Source: Catenibacterium mitsuokai (GTDB lineage: Bacteria; Bacillota_I; Bacilli_A; Erysipelotrichales; Coprobacillaceae). Taken from it: a stretch of 64,000 nt of DNA. The position numbers and the translations under genes are program-made. The notes beneath the pieces were generated by a model that saw nothing but the letters and a program-made list of their open reading frames with translations, was not told the DNA's origin and did not search any database. Shown one piece after another: positions 1 to 8,319 of this stretch. The stretch is from contig NZ_CP102271.1 in assembly GCF_025148785.1 (NCBI RefSeq), positions 1,543,972-1,607,971 on the forward strand, given 5' to 3'. How positions within the stretch are numbered: the first letter of the stretch is position 1; every line of letters starts with the position of its first letter.

Positions 1-585
1 AGATTCTTGAGTTGGTCCTGCAGTGACTAATACCTTTTTGCCTTGTAATGGATGGTCACTAAGTGCATATTCCATCATTAAATGAAGATGATCATAGTCT
101 GCAAGTTTACCTTTACCTGTATCACCGCATGCAAGAAGACCTACAGCAGGTTCTACAAATAAAACACCATCATCCTTTAAAGTTTGGATATTACGCTGTG
201 TTGTTTTATTTTCATACATATGTACATTCATTGCAGGTGCAATGAGTTTAGGACATGTAGCTGCTAGAAAAGCAGCTGTCAACATATTATCTGCAATACC
301 ATTAGCACATTTTGCGATGGTTGTTGCACTCGCTGGTACAATCATAAACAAATCAGCATCCTTGACGATATCTACATGTGTAATACATCCTGGATCATCA
401 TCAAAGACATCAATATATGTTTTTTTCTTTGTGAGAGCAGAAATAGAAGTTGGTGTGACAAACTTCGCTGCACTTGGAGTGAGCATGACTTCAATTTCAT
501 ATTTTTCTTTCACTAGATCACTGATGAACTGTACAGTCTTAAATGCTGCAATAGAACCAGTAATCCCTATAATCAATTTTTTCAT
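1..585 (-). CDS. coaBC: CoaBC, phosphopantothenoylcysteine decarboxylase/synthase (5' part, runs off the window)
   Basis: Coenzyme A biosynthesis: the N-terminal flavoprotein (CoaB-partner CoaC domain) decarboxylates 4'-phosphopantothenoylcysteine, and the C-terminal domain makes that substrate from phosphopantothenate, cysteine and CTP. About 195 N-terminal residues are present. The start reads MKKLIIGITGSIAAFK, the classic FMN-binding flavoprotein opening. An APAMN motif lies mid-domain, and a CGDTGKGKLAD-type segment precedes the synthetase domain, which begins VLVTAGPTQE at the window edge. Translation starts at 585. The next gene on the same strand is a pantothenate-type transporter, which supports the assignment. 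Confidence 0.93.
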   Translation of the reverse strand, partial: MKKLIIGITGSIAAFKTVQFISDLVKEKYEIEVMLTPSAAKFVTPTSISALTKKKTYIDVFDDDPGCITHVDIVKDADLFMIVPASATTIAKCANGIADNMLTAAFLAATCPKLIAPAMNVHMYENKTTQRNIQTLKDDGVLFVEPAVGLLACGDTGKGKLADYDHLHLMMEYALSDHPLQGKKVLVTAGPTQES

Positions 586-613
586 CTATTAATACCCTCT
601 TTTCATTTATAAA

Positions 614-1213
614 TTATCCACGCTTCATTAAAGCGAAGAGAGGTTTTGTGACAATTACCACAATAACAACACCCACAAAAGCTTCAAGTAAGCTCTGTGT
701 GCTTGATACTGCTAAGAAATAACTTCCAAGCTTGCTTGCATCCTGACCAATAGCCTTAGCATAAGATGTACCAAATAAAGCCCAGATACCACCTAATACT
801 AATACTGTATTTGTTAAAGCACCTAGGAAAGCAGCAACTGCAGTCGCAATAGTCTGCTGTTTATTCTTAATTAACTGATAAATAGAACCTGATACAAACC
901 CAATCATAACTCTTGGGACAATCGCAATGACTGCACTAAGTACTGATCCACTAATAAATGGTGAGAAGACGAAAGATGTCACTGTTGGCTGCATTGTGTT
1001 CATTAATAATGAAGATAAACCAAATACAAGACCAATCAAGCATCCCTGCTTAGTACCTAATACAATTGCTGCAATAATAACTGGAACATGAAGTAAAGTG
1101 GCTCTTAATGGTCCAATTGGGATAAATCCTAAAAATGGTACCATGACCATCACTGCTTCAATCGCAATAAATAATGCAAGTAAAGTCAGATTCTTTGTTT
1201 TTTTGTTATTCAT
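614..1213 (-). CDS. panT: ECF transporter S component, probably pantothenate-specific (PanT-like)
   Basis: Substrate-binding membrane subunit of an energy-coupling-factor vitamin importer. It would dock onto the shared EcfA/A'/T module encoded elsewhere. The 199 residues form about five or six hydrophobic segments. The pattern FIPIGPLRATLLHVPVI followed by LGTKQGCLIGLVFGL is typical of the family (PF12822). The pantothenate assignment is inference from its position 28 bp upstream of coaBC on the same strand, which makes uptake plus CoA synthesis the likely theme. A GGAGG ribosome site sits just before the ATG. Another vitamin substrate remains possible. Confidence 0.8.
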   Translation of the reverse strand: MNNKKTKNLTLLALFIAIEAVMVMVPFLGFIPIGPLRATLLHVPVIIAAIVLGTKQGCLIGLVFGLSSLLMNTMQPTVTSFVFSPFISGSVLSAVIAIVPRVMIGFVSGSIYQLIKNKQQTIATAVAAFLGALTNTVLVLGGIWALFGTSYAKAIGQDASKLGSYFLAVSSTQSLLEAFVGVVIVVIVTKPLFALMKRG

Positions 1214-1359
1214 TTGTTTCCTCCACTGTCATTTGCATACGCAATATGACGTAAATATAAATTTTGCCAGCAGAATATTAAGTTAGCTCCTAAATAGGTA
1301 GCCACAGGGCATATCCTACACAGCAAAACCATTATATACTCATTTTTTGGAAATGAAAA
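1214..1359 (-). promoter_or_regulatory. Promoter and about 110-nt leader of the panT-coaBC unit
   Basis: On the minus strand a -35 TTTTCA (1354-1359) and a -10 TATAAT (1331-1336) are separated by 17 bp, so transcription should start near 1324. That leaves an unusually long leader of about 110 nt. A hairpin with arms GCT-CCTA and TAGG-AGC spans 1286-1302. I could not match it to a known riboswitch consensus; THF, FMN, TPP and preQ1 were considered. Confidence 0.5.
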
Positions 1360-1377
1360 GCATTACATTTTCCCATA

Positions 1378-2256
1378 TTATATATCATTAACTGGAGAAC
1401 GAGCCGGATGTCTTGCATCCTTTGTTTTATCATAACTGACTTTTTTCTCTAAGTTTCTATTATAATCACGTTGGAATATACATGAGAAAATAAGATTTAA
1501 AATATACTCCATAGAAAGATTTGAGGCAAAAGGAGCTATTTTAGTAAAGATTTTCTCTCTTGAGCCAACTCTTAGTATCACATCACCATAATGTGATAGC
1601 TGATTATCGCCTAGAGAAGTAATCACAATCATCTTTGTCCCCTTCTCTTTTAATGTCTGGGCAATGCGAATAATTTCAGCTGTTTCTCCTGAATAAGAGA
1701 GAATCATTGCAAGATGTGATGAAGAAGAGTTATAAGCTAAAAAGATCTGTTCTCCTTCTAGTGTACGAATATTTACGTTACGTCCAATACGCGTCATCTT
1801 ATGCTGGAAACTTAATGCTTCTAACATTGAATTACCATTTCCATATATATCTATAGACTCATATTGATTCATAAGTTCTATCGCTTTACGCAAATCATCA
1901 AAATCTATCAGTTTAATTGTATCTTCAATAACTTCTCTGCTCATTGTACCGAGTTTATAGGCAATCTGTGGGTAGTTATCTTCTGGACCAAAGGGAAAGT
2001 TAACATCGATTCTTTTGGTTTTAGTAAGTGTATATTGCAGTTCTGCTGAATACTTGATCTTAAAGTCATTATATCCTTCTAATCCTAGTTTGCGACATAG
2101 TCTAACTATAGTTGCAGGAGATGTATACGTTCTTTTTGCCAATTCCTTAATTGATAAATTCAATACATCTTCTCCATGATTCAATATGTAATGGGCGATT
2201 TCCACCTCAGCATGTGTGAAATCTAATGCGAATTCTAATTGTGTCATTATACTCAT
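1378..2256 (-). CDS. RpiR/MurR-family transcriptional regulator (HTH + SIS domain)
   Basis: DNA-binding regulator that senses phosphosugars. The N-terminal ~80 residues form the HTH_6 domain (LSIKELAKRTYTSPATIVRL). Residues ~130-255 form a SIS sugar-isomerase-like domain (IDIYGNGNSMLEA, then LAMILSYSGETAEII). The length of 292 is normal for the family. It is divergent from the GH1 glucosidase gene, and the shared intergenic region carries a perfect inverted repeat, so it very likely controls that gene and itself in response to a phosphorylated beta-glucoside. The effector is inferred, not visible. The start is supported by an AGGTGA ribosome site. Confidence 0.9.
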   Translation of the reverse strand: MSIMTQLEFALDFTHAEVEIAHYILNHGEDVLNLSIKELAKRTYTSPATIVRLCRKLGLEGYNDFKIKYSAELQYTLTKTKRIDVNFPFGPEDNYPQIAYKLGTMSREVIEDTIKLIDFDDLRKAIELMNQYESIDIYGNGNSMLEALSFQHKMTRIGRNVNIRTLEGEQIFLAYNSSSSHLAMILSYSGETAEIIRIAQTLKEKGTKMIVITSLGDNQLSHYGDVILRVGSREKIFTKIAPFASNLSMEYILNLIFSCIFQRDYNRNLEKKVSYDKTKDARHPARSPVNDI

Positions 2257-2283
2257 TGTTTATCACCTGATTCAATTATATCA

Positions 2284-2298
2284 TGAAACGTATTTTCA
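2284..2298. promoter_or_regulatory. Likely RpiR-family operator, TGAAA-N5-TTTCA
   Basis: A perfect 5-5-5 inverted repeat, TGAAACGTATTTTCA, lies between the divergent regulator and glucosidase genes. A second TGAAAC half-site lies at 2326-2331. RpiR-type regulators commonly bind this kind of TGAAA/TTTCA dyad. Binding is inferred. Confidence 0.6.
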
Positions 2299-2414
2299 AT
2301 AAACTTGATTTTTAATGTTCTTTTTTGAAACAAAAATAAATTAATACCTGTACATATTTACTTCTTAAAACGCTTATGTGAGAATAAGATTGTACCATAG
2401 AGGAGGACAAATAA

Positions 2415-3794
2415 ATGGAAAAGAAATTACCAAAAGATTTTTTCTGGGGTGGCTCAGTATCATCATTCCAGACTGAAGGTGCCTGGGATGAAGGCGGAAA
2501 GGGTTTATCAATCTATGATGTAAGACCTACACCAGAAGGACATGCAGACTGGAAAGTTGCAATTGATGAATATCATCGTTATAAAGAGGATATTCAGTTA
2601 ATGAAAGAAATGGGATTCAACTTCTACCGTTTCTCTATTTGCTGGAGCCGTATTATTCCTAATGGAGATGATGAAGTCAATGAAGAAGGTGTACAGTTCT
2701 ATAATAATTTAATTGATGAATTAATTGCGAATGGTATTACTCCAATGATTACATTAGTTCATTTTGATATGCCTTATCATCTAGTAAAGGAATACAATGG
2801 TTTTGCATCACGTAAGGTTGTTGATTTATTTGAACGTTATGCAAGAGTTTGTATGGAACGTTTTGGTGATAGAGTAAAGCATTGGATGTCATTTAATGAA
2901 CAGAACCTACATTCATGTAACTTAATCTATTCAAATGCGGAAATTATTCCTGAGGGAAAAACTAAAGCTGAACATCTATACCAGGTCGCACATAATGTTA
3001 TGATTGCTCATTGTAAAGCTGTTAAGGCTTTAAGAGAACTCGTACCAGATGCTAAGTTTGGTGGCATGACAACTATTACTAACTTCTATCCTGCAACTGA
3101 TACACCAAAGAATAACTTATTCTGTCAGAAAGCTTATGATTTAGTCAATGACTGGGTATGCTATGTACAAGCAAATGGTAAATATCCTAGATATTATACA
3201 GCATACTTAAAAAACAGAGGTTGGTTCCCTGTATTTGAAGAAGGCGATGAAGAGTTATTAAAGTATACATGTGATTATTTATGCTTCTCTTACTATCGTT
3301 CTAATACACTCACTGAAGGTGAATTTGATATGACTACACCTTTCAATGATATTGTAGAAAAGCATGTTGTAAAGAACCCTCACCTAGAAGCGACTGAATG
3401 GGGCTGGGAAAAGGATGCCATTGGATTTAGATGGGTCATGAATACTTTAAGCGAAAGATATGATCTTCCTTGCTTCGTATTAGAAAACGGTATGGGTGCA
3501 AGAGAATCATTAAATGAAAATGATACTGTAGATGATGATTACAGAATTGAATATCATCGCAATCATATCCAGGAAATGAAGAATGCCATTCTTGAAGATG
3601 GTGTTGACTGCTTAGGTTACATCACTTGGGGACCTATTGATATTCCTTCATCTAGCTGCCAGATTGCCAAGAGATATGGTTTCGTATACGTTAATAGAAC
3701 TGATGAAGAACTATTAGACTTAAGAAGAGTACCTAAGAAATCATTCTATTGGATCTCTAAAGCATTCAAATCTAACGGCGAAGATTTAGACTAG
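2415..3794 (+). CDS. GH1 family 6-phospho-beta-glucosidase
   Basis: Cytoplasmic hydrolase that would split 6-phospho-beta-glucosides (such as cellobiose-6-phosphate) delivered by a PTS into glucose-6-phosphate and aglycone. The 459 residues span a full (beta/alpha)8 GH1 enzyme. The acid/base glutamate is E162 in FNEQN, where GH1 enzymes usually have NEP. The nucleophile is E357 in LENGMG. Near the C-terminus, SSSCQIAKRYGFVYVN supplies the Ser/Lys/Tyr residues that bind the 6-phosphate in phospho-glucosidases. AGAGGAGG precedes the ATG. No transporter genes adjoin it; the nearest PTS piece is the EIIB at 6.5 kb. Confidence 0.93.
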   Translation: MEKKLPKDFFWGGSVSSFQTEGAWDEGGKGLSIYDVRPTPEGHADWKVAIDEYHRYKEDIQLMKEMGFNFYRFSICWSRIIPNGDDEVNEEGVQFYNNLIDELIANGITPMITLVHFDMPYHLVKEYNGFASRKVVDLFERYARVCMERFGDRVKHWMSFNEQNLHSCNLIYSNAEIIPEGKTKAEHLYQVAHNVMIAHCKAVKALRELVPDAKFGGMTTITNFYPATDTPKNNLFCQKAYDLVNDWVCYVQANGKYPRYYTAYLKNRGWFPVFEEGDEELLKYTCDYLCFSYYRSNTLTEGEFDMTTPFNDIVEKHVVKNPHLEATEWGWEKDAIGFRWVMNTLSERYDLPCFVLENGMGARESLNENDTVDDDYRIEYHRNHIQEMKNAILEDGVDCLGYITWGPIDIPSSSCQIAKRYGFVYVNRTDEELLDLRRVPKKSFYWISKAFKSNGEDLD

Positions 3795-3800
3795 TATCCT

Positions 3801-3824
3801 AAAGCCTCATTCGTGAGGCTTTTT
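3801..3824 (+). terminator. Rho-independent terminator after the GH1 gene
   Basis: The stem AAGCCTCA/TGAGGCTT with a TTCG loop is followed by a T run. It begins a few bases after the glucosidase stop codon. Confidence 0.88.
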
Positions 3825-3904
3825 CCTTTTCCTTAATATTGCTTAGTGAAATACTAATTTCTTAAGAATTCCTTAATAAAATCGAGTAGATTAACTGTAA
3901 TAGT

Positions 3905-3977
3905 TTGATTTTCGAATATAAATAGTGTATTATGGCGTTGGTAAAAATGATTGAATACTTTTACTAGAGGTAAAAGT
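3905..3977 (+). promoter_or_regulatory. Promoter and ribosome-site-proximal hairpin of the nucleotidyltransferase gene
   Basis: TTGATT (3905-3910) and TATTAT (3928-3933) are spaced by exactly 17 bp. Within the leader a perfect 8-bp stem, ACTTTTAC (3957-3964) with GTAAAAGT (3970-3977), abuts the GGAGGT ribosome site at 3978-3983. It may stabilise the mRNA or modulate initiation. Confidence 0.65.
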
Positions 3978-3988
3978 GGAGGTATCTA

Positions 3989-4909
3989 ATGAAAACAAGT
4001 TTAGTTATTATGGCTGCTGGTATCGGCTCACGTTTTGGTGGAGGAATCAAGCAGTTAGAACCAGTTGGACCTAATGGTGAAATTATTATGGATTATTCAA
4101 TCCACGATGCCATTGCGGCCGGTTTCAACAAAATTATCTTCATTATCCGTAAGGATATTGAAGCAGACTTCAGAGAAGTCATTGGTAATCGTATCGAAGA
4201 AGTCGTAAAGAAATATGATGTAGAGATTGCTTATGCATTCCAGGATTTAAAGGCATTACCAGAAGGTATTAAATGTCCTGAAGGACGTACTAAGCCTTGG
4301 GGTACTGGTCAGGCAGTTCTTGCATGTGATGGTTTAATTAATGAACCATTCGCAGTTATTAATGCCGATGATTATTATGGTAAAGAAGCATTTGTACAGA
4401 TTCATGATTTCTTATTAGACTACACACCTGAACATCCAGAAAAACTAGCTATGGCAGGATTTATCTTAAAGAATACTTTAAGTGATAATGGTGGTGTGAC
4501 TAGAGGTATCTGTGCAGTCAATGATGAAGGATACTTAACAGATGTAGAAGAAACTAAGAATATTGAAAAGACATCTACTGGTGCACGTGTAGGAGACAGA
4601 GAAATTGATCCTAACGTGAATGTATCTATGAACTTCTGGGGATTAACTCCTGAATTCGTAAATACTTTAAAAGAAGGTTTTGTAGAATTCTTTGAAAACA
4701 TCAAAGATCCACTAAAAGATGAATATTTATTACCTATCTATATTGGTGAACTATTAAGAGATAATAAATTAAGTGTTAAGGTATTAGAAGTACAGGATTC
4801 ATGGTTTGGTGTAACATATAAAGAAGATGCACCTGTTGTAAAAGCTTCTTTTAAAGAATTAATTGACAACAACGTATATTCAACTGATTTATTCAGCGAT
4901 ATTAAATAA
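3989..4909 (+). CDS. Sugar-phosphate nucleotidyltransferase-family protein
   Basis: A 306-residue member of the NTP-transferase family (PF00483 type), enzymes that activate a sugar-1-phosphate with an NTP. Residues ~8-25 carry the nucleotide-binding signature MAAGIGSRFGGGIKQLEPVG. INADDYYG (about residues 124-131) provides the metal-binding acidic pair. GVTRGI and VNVSMNFWG follow in the expected order. It stands alone with its own promoter and terminator, so the sugar and pathway cannot be read from context. The class is secure, but the substrate is unknown. Confidence 0.85.
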   Translation: MKTSLVIMAAGIGSRFGGGIKQLEPVGPNGEIIMDYSIHDAIAAGFNKIIFIIRKDIEADFREVIGNRIEEVVKKYDVEIAYAFQDLKALPEGIKCPEGRTKPWGTGQAVLACDGLINEPFAVINADDYYGKEAFVQIHDFLLDYTPEHPEKLAMAGFILKNTLSDNGGVTRGICAVNDEGYLTDVEETKNIEKTSTGARVGDREIDPNVNVSMNFWGLTPEFVNTLKEGFVEFFENIKDPLKDEYLLPIYIGELLRDNKLSVKVLEVQDSWFGVTYKEDAPVVKASFKELIDNNVYSTDLFSDIK

Positions 4910-4935
4910 GACTCCAAAATTATGGAGTCTTTTCT
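4908..4935 (+). terminator. Terminator after the nucleotidyltransferase gene
   Basis: The stem AAGACTCC/GGAGTCTT (4908-4915 and 4924-4931) is followed by TTTTCTT. It overlaps the stop codon and separates this gene from the convergent AbiH operon. Confidence 0.82.
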
Positions 4936-5975
4936 TATACCTTCTTGAAATGTATTGTGATATGAGAGCCATAGGCACGTTCAATCAATTCATCCTCCCC
5001 TATGACCTTGACAAGATTCTTAATCTGATTCTTTAAGTCTGATTTATGAATATAGAATATGGTTGTATGGGCATGACGAGCAAGAATAAGTTGTCTCAAT
5101 ATATCTTTATCAGTGACATCTAGAGAATGGCCAAAGATATAGATATTGAGACGTTCTTCCTGGGATTGTTTCAACCATGTGAGATAACGGCATCCTGTCC
5201 TTTTAAATATACGCTGGTAGAATTTCTTGAATTCAATGTATTCGTTATCCTGATCTTTACGTTCTCCTGTCAAATATTCATCTATTCCTAAGACAAGATC
5301 ACATGTTTCTATATCATGTTCAAGATTTGCTTTACCATGAATATAATCGTATTCTACTTCTGAGTCACCATAGAGACGTTCATATGTATTCGTATAATTA
5401 AAACTTAATACTTTATCTACATTCAATACTTGTAGTTTTTCTACATATTTTGGAGTGTCTAGGTGGTTCACAAATGCATCTAGATATATTTCTAGGCACC
5501 TAGTTAGACGCAAGAGATCATGAGTGAGGATATCTCTTAGTTCTTTGATAGGCTCCATAGAGGAAAAAGAACAACGATCTCCCCAGAAATCAAGAAGAGA
5601 TGTGCCTAAATACTCATTGACTCTTGCGACCTTCTGCCCTGATTTAAACTGCATATCACATTCAACTCTGATTGCATCAAGCTTTTGTATGACTTCAGAC
5701 ATCTCTTTTTCAAAATCCTTCCAGCCCTCTCCTATTGTTTCTTTTTCTAGATGAATAAGCCAAAGATTATCTTTAATAAGAGATTCTAGTTCATTGGATA
5801 ATTCAAGAGAAAGATGAAGAATAAAATCTATCATACGTGAATCATAATCTCGACGAGATATATCATTCTTTTCTAACGACATACGAAATAACGTAGTAAA
5901 ATCGATAAAATCCTTATAGGTTGTTGGCAACCCATGTAGTAAATCAAAGCCATTTCCTAATACAAGAAGATTCAT
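4935..5975 (-). CDS. abiH: AbiH-family abortive infection protein
   Basis: Predicted phage-defence protein of the AbiH family (PF14253), first known from lactococcal abortive infection. The family signature is at the N-terminus: LLVLGNGFDLLHGLPTTYKD, residues ~3-22. VLSFNYTNTYERLYG and YIHGKANLEHD occur mid-protein, and YIFGHSLDVTDKDIL near residue 285 matches the conserved C-terminal HSL motif. The length of 346 is normal. Its start codon overlaps the stop of the upstream gene as ATGA, so translation of the two is coupled. The molecular target of AbiH is unknown. Confidence 0.88.
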   Translation of the reverse strand: MNLLVLGNGFDLLHGLPTTYKDFIDFTTLFRMSLEKNDISRRDYDSRMIDFILHLSLELSNELESLIKDNLWLIHLEKETIGEGWKDFEKEMSEVIQKLDAIRVECDMQFKSGQKVARVNEYLGTSLLDFWGDRCSFSSMEPIKELRDILTHDLLRLTRCLEIYLDAFVNHLDTPKYVEKLQVLNVDKVLSFNYTNTYERLYGDSEVEYDYIHGKANLEHDIETCDLVLGIDEYLTGERKDQDNEYIEFKKFYQRIFKRTGCRYLTWLKQSQEERLNIYIFGHSLDVTDKDILRQLILARHAHTTIFYIHKSDLKNQIKNLVKVIGEDELIERAYGSHITIHFKKV

Positions 5976-6484
5976 ACATCGTCCTCCTTCACTGCTTCAC
6001 TTGAAAGTATTTTTAATGTTTTGAAATTATTTTTAATTCCCATCGCATATAATAAAGGCGTTTCTTCTTTATCCATCGTATATATTTCCTGCATATAGGG
6101 TTTTTCCATGAAGGTATCTAATAGGGTTTTAATTTCTTCAATACATTCATGATTCATTATATTTTTATCAAATGTCGCTGTCATAAAGTTATTTTTATAG
6201 TTAATAGAAATAGAGAGGAGATAATCATATGCTACTGTCACAAAATCATCTGGTACTGAAAAGAAATTGATTCTTTCTAGTTCATTATTTGATAGATAGT
6301 TATGTAATATTTTTCCTCTCTTATATTTCTTCAACTGACCAGTATTCTTATATGCGATACTTACACCATAATAAGATATTTTCAAATCAAATAAAGCATA
6401 GATATTTTCTATTGTATCAATAAATACATCATCCACAAACTTACGTATAGACCCTCTATTGGTAATAGATATTGTTTCCATCAT
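5972..6484 (-). CDS. Uncharacterised protein translationally coupled to AbiH
   Basis: I do not recognise this 170-residue protein. The chosen start at 6484 has GAGGTGAGC directly before ATGATGGAA. An upstream in-frame start would read through the preceding terminator. The protein is soluble-looking, rich in Asn, Ile, Tyr and Lys, with no signal peptide, no clear transmembrane segment and no obvious catalytic motif. It is the first gene of a two-gene operon with abiH and shares a 4-nt stop/start overlap with it. That suggests a functional partner such as a sensor, regulator or antitoxin-like control protein, which is inference from position only. Confidence 0.75.
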   Translation of the reverse strand: MMETISITNRGSIRKFVDDVFIDTIENIYALFDLKISYYGVSIAYKNTGQLKKYKRGKILHNYLSNNELERINFFSVPDDFVTVAYDYLLSISINYKNNFMTATFDKNIMNHECIEEIKTLLDTFMEKPYMQEIYTMDKEETPLLYAMGIKNNFKTLKILSSEAVKEDDV

Positions 6485-6508
6485 GCTCACCTCTATTACC
6501 ATTATAAA

Positions 6509-6534
6509 ACAAAAAAATCCGCATATGCGGATTT
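6509..6534 (-). terminator. Terminator after the EIIB gene
   Basis: Stem AAATCCGC/GCGGATTT (6515-6522 and 6527-6534) with an ATAT loop is followed on the minus strand by seven T. It closes the EIIB transcript ahead of the AbiH operon. A TATAAT just beyond it could be the AbiH operon's -10 box. Confidence 0.85.
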
Positions 6535-6536
6535 CA

Positions 6537-6845
6537 TTACTTATTTGCTTCAATTAGATCCATAGCCTGCTTTAATACTGCAGCGCCATCCATACGACCA
6601 TATGAACGCATATCAATTAACTGTGCAGGAGTTGGTGCTACTTCCTTCTTAACAGTTGCTTCAAGATATCTTACCTGTGGGCCAAGTAATACAACATCTG
6701 CTTTAACACCGTTTGCTTTTGCTTCATTCGCACCGACTGCCCAGATATTTGCTTCAATACCTTGTTTTTCTGCTTCTTTCTTCATTTTTTCAACAAGTAA
6801 ACTTGTAGACATACCTGCTGCACAACATAACATAATGTTTACCAT
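6537..6845 (-). CDS. PTS cellobiose/lactose-type EIIB
   Basis: Phosphocarrier of the lactose/cellobiose PTS family. It takes phosphate from EIIA on a cysteine and gives it to the sugar bound by EIIC. The 102 residues match the family's usual length. The phosphocysteine loop is CCAAGMSTSLLV at residues 7-18, with C8 aligned to the active site. No EIIA or EIIC gene adjoins it, so partners must be elsewhere, possibly feeding the GH1 enzyme at 2.4 kb. A cre-like site lies over its promoter region. Confidence 0.9.
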   Translation of the reverse strand: MVNIMLCCAAGMSTSLLVEKMKKEAEKQGIEANIWAVGANEAKANGVKADVVLLGPQVRYLEATVKKEVAPTPAQLIDMRSYGRMDGAAVLKQAMDLIEANK

Positions 6846-6886
6846 ATATATATTGCCTCCTCAATAACCTTGTCACTATTATAATA

Positions 6887-6901
6887 CTGCAAACGTTACC
6901 T
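6887..6901. promoter_or_regulatory. cre-like catabolite repression site
   Basis: CTGCAAACGTTACCT matches the CcpA operator consensus at most positions (TGnAAnCGnWWnC is intact) and lies just upstream of a TATAAT-type -10 box for the EIIB gene. A glucose-repressed PTS gene is expected to have one. Binding is inferred. Confidence 0.45.
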
Positions 6902-7068
6902 TTAAAGTATTTTTTATCTAAAAAACAGGCAGAACCCCCACCTCAATATAGAATATAGGTGGGGGATGAATGCCGTTAATGCATCTGATAGAGAAATTTG
7001 GAGTAAGAAATAGTATAATACATATAGGAAACTTCTTTTCCTGAATCTACAGAAAGGAGGCTAAATAT

Positions 7069-8319
7069 ATGTATCTTACAGTCAAGCAGCAGGTAAAGCA
7101 TCTGTCCAAGGAAGACTATCGTTCCATCAAGGAATTATGTCATATTGCAAAGAATCTTACTAATCAGGCAATCTATAACATCAGACAGCATTACTTTGCA
7201 GAAGGCAAGTATCTCAATTATGAGAAGAACTATGCACTTCTGAAGTCGTCTGATAACTATAGAACGCTTAATTCCAATATGGCACAGCAGATACTGAAGG
7301 AAGTAGATGGCTCATTTAAATCATTCTTTGGTCTTCTTAAAAAGGCAAAGCAGGGAAAGTATGCACTTAAGGACTGCAGACTTCCACGCTATCTTCCGAA
7401 GGATGGATATACTACACTTGTCATTGGATTTGTAAGACTTAAAGGGAATAAGCTCATACTTCCATATTCAAACAGCTTCAGAAAGACACATAAGGCTGTT
7501 GAGATTACTATTCCACCTATACTGCTTGATAAGAAAGTGAAGGAAATACGTATCATACCAAAGGCAGATGCCAGGTTCTTTGAAATTCAGTATACCTATG
7601 AAGCTGAATGCATTCAAAGGAATCTCAATACAACAAATGCACTGGCATTAGATCTAGGTATCAATAATCTTGTCACTGCAGTATCAAGTAAAGGTGAAAC
7701 ATTCATCATCGATGGAAGAAGACTGAAGTCCATTAACCAGTGGTTCAACAAGAAAAATGCAAGATTACAGTCCATCAAGGATAAGCAGGACTATGGCAGG
7801 AAGCCGACCAACAGACAGAAGGCATTAGCACGCAGGCGCAACAATAGAATAAATGACTACATGAACAAGACTGCACGCAGGGTGATTGATTACTGTATCG
7901 ATCATGATATTGGAACTCTTGTTGTGGGCTATAATGAAACATTTCAGAAGGATTCCAACATAGGCAGAAGAAACAATCAGACTTTCGTCAATATTCCATA
8001 TGGAAAGCTGAGAGACAAGCTTGAATATCTCTGTGAACTGAATGGCATCACACTTGTAATGCAGGAGGAGTCCTATACATCAAAAGCAAGCTTCTGGGAT
8101 AAGGATGTCATACCAGTCTATAAGAGTGATGATACTGAAGAATATCATTTCAGTGGAAAGAGAATACATCGTGGACAGTATAGAACAGCCAGTGGACAAG
8201 TTCTGAATGCAGATGTGAATGGTGTATTAAATATCATGCGTAAAAGTAGAGTTGTGGATGTAAACATCCTATACAGTAGAGGCGAAGTGGACACGCCTAT
8301 AAGAATAAGGATTGCCTAG
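7069..8319 (+). CDS. tnpB: TnpB, RNA-guided nuclease of an IS200/IS605-family element
   Basis: A 416-residue TnpB, the family ancestral to Cas12. It cuts DNA next to a transposon-adjacent motif using an omega RNA made from the element's 3' end. RuvC residues are visible: D195 in ALDLGINNL, the glutamate pair E333/E334 in QEESYTSK, and D382 in NADVNGVLNI. The zinc-ribbon cysteines normally found between the last two motifs are absent. The preceding bridge region KARRRNNRINDYMNKTAR is typical of the family. The ribosome site AGAAAGGAGG fits the ATG. Confidence 0.92.
   Translation: MYLTVKQQVKHLSKEDYRSIKELCHIAKNLTNQAIYNIRQHYFAEGKYLNYEKNYALLKSSDNYRTLNSNMAQQILKEVDGSFKSFFGLLKKAKQGKYALKDCRLPRYLPKDGYTTLVIGFVRLKGNKLILPYSNSFRKTHKAVEITIPPILLDKKVKEIRIIPKADARFFEIQYTYEAECIQRNLNTTNALALDLGINNLVTAVSSKGETFIIDGRRLKSINQWFNKKNARLQSIKDKQDYGRKPTNRQKALARRRNNRINDYMNKTARRVIDYCIDHDIGTLVVGYNETFQKDSNIGRRNNQTFVNIPYGKLRDKLEYLCELNGITLVMQEESYTSKASFWDKDVIPVYKSDDTEEYHFSGKRIHRGQYRTASGQVLNADVNGVLNIMRKSRVVDVNILYSRGEVDTPIRIRIA

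Noticed and set aside
63-592. Rightward open frames over the coaBC gene
   Set aside because: They are antisense shadows. The minus-strand frame gives a full, motif-bearing CoaC domain.
1214-1330. THF, FMN, TPP or preQ1 riboswitch ahead of panT
   Set aside because: The conserved cores of these classes are not present; only a generic hairpin is visible.
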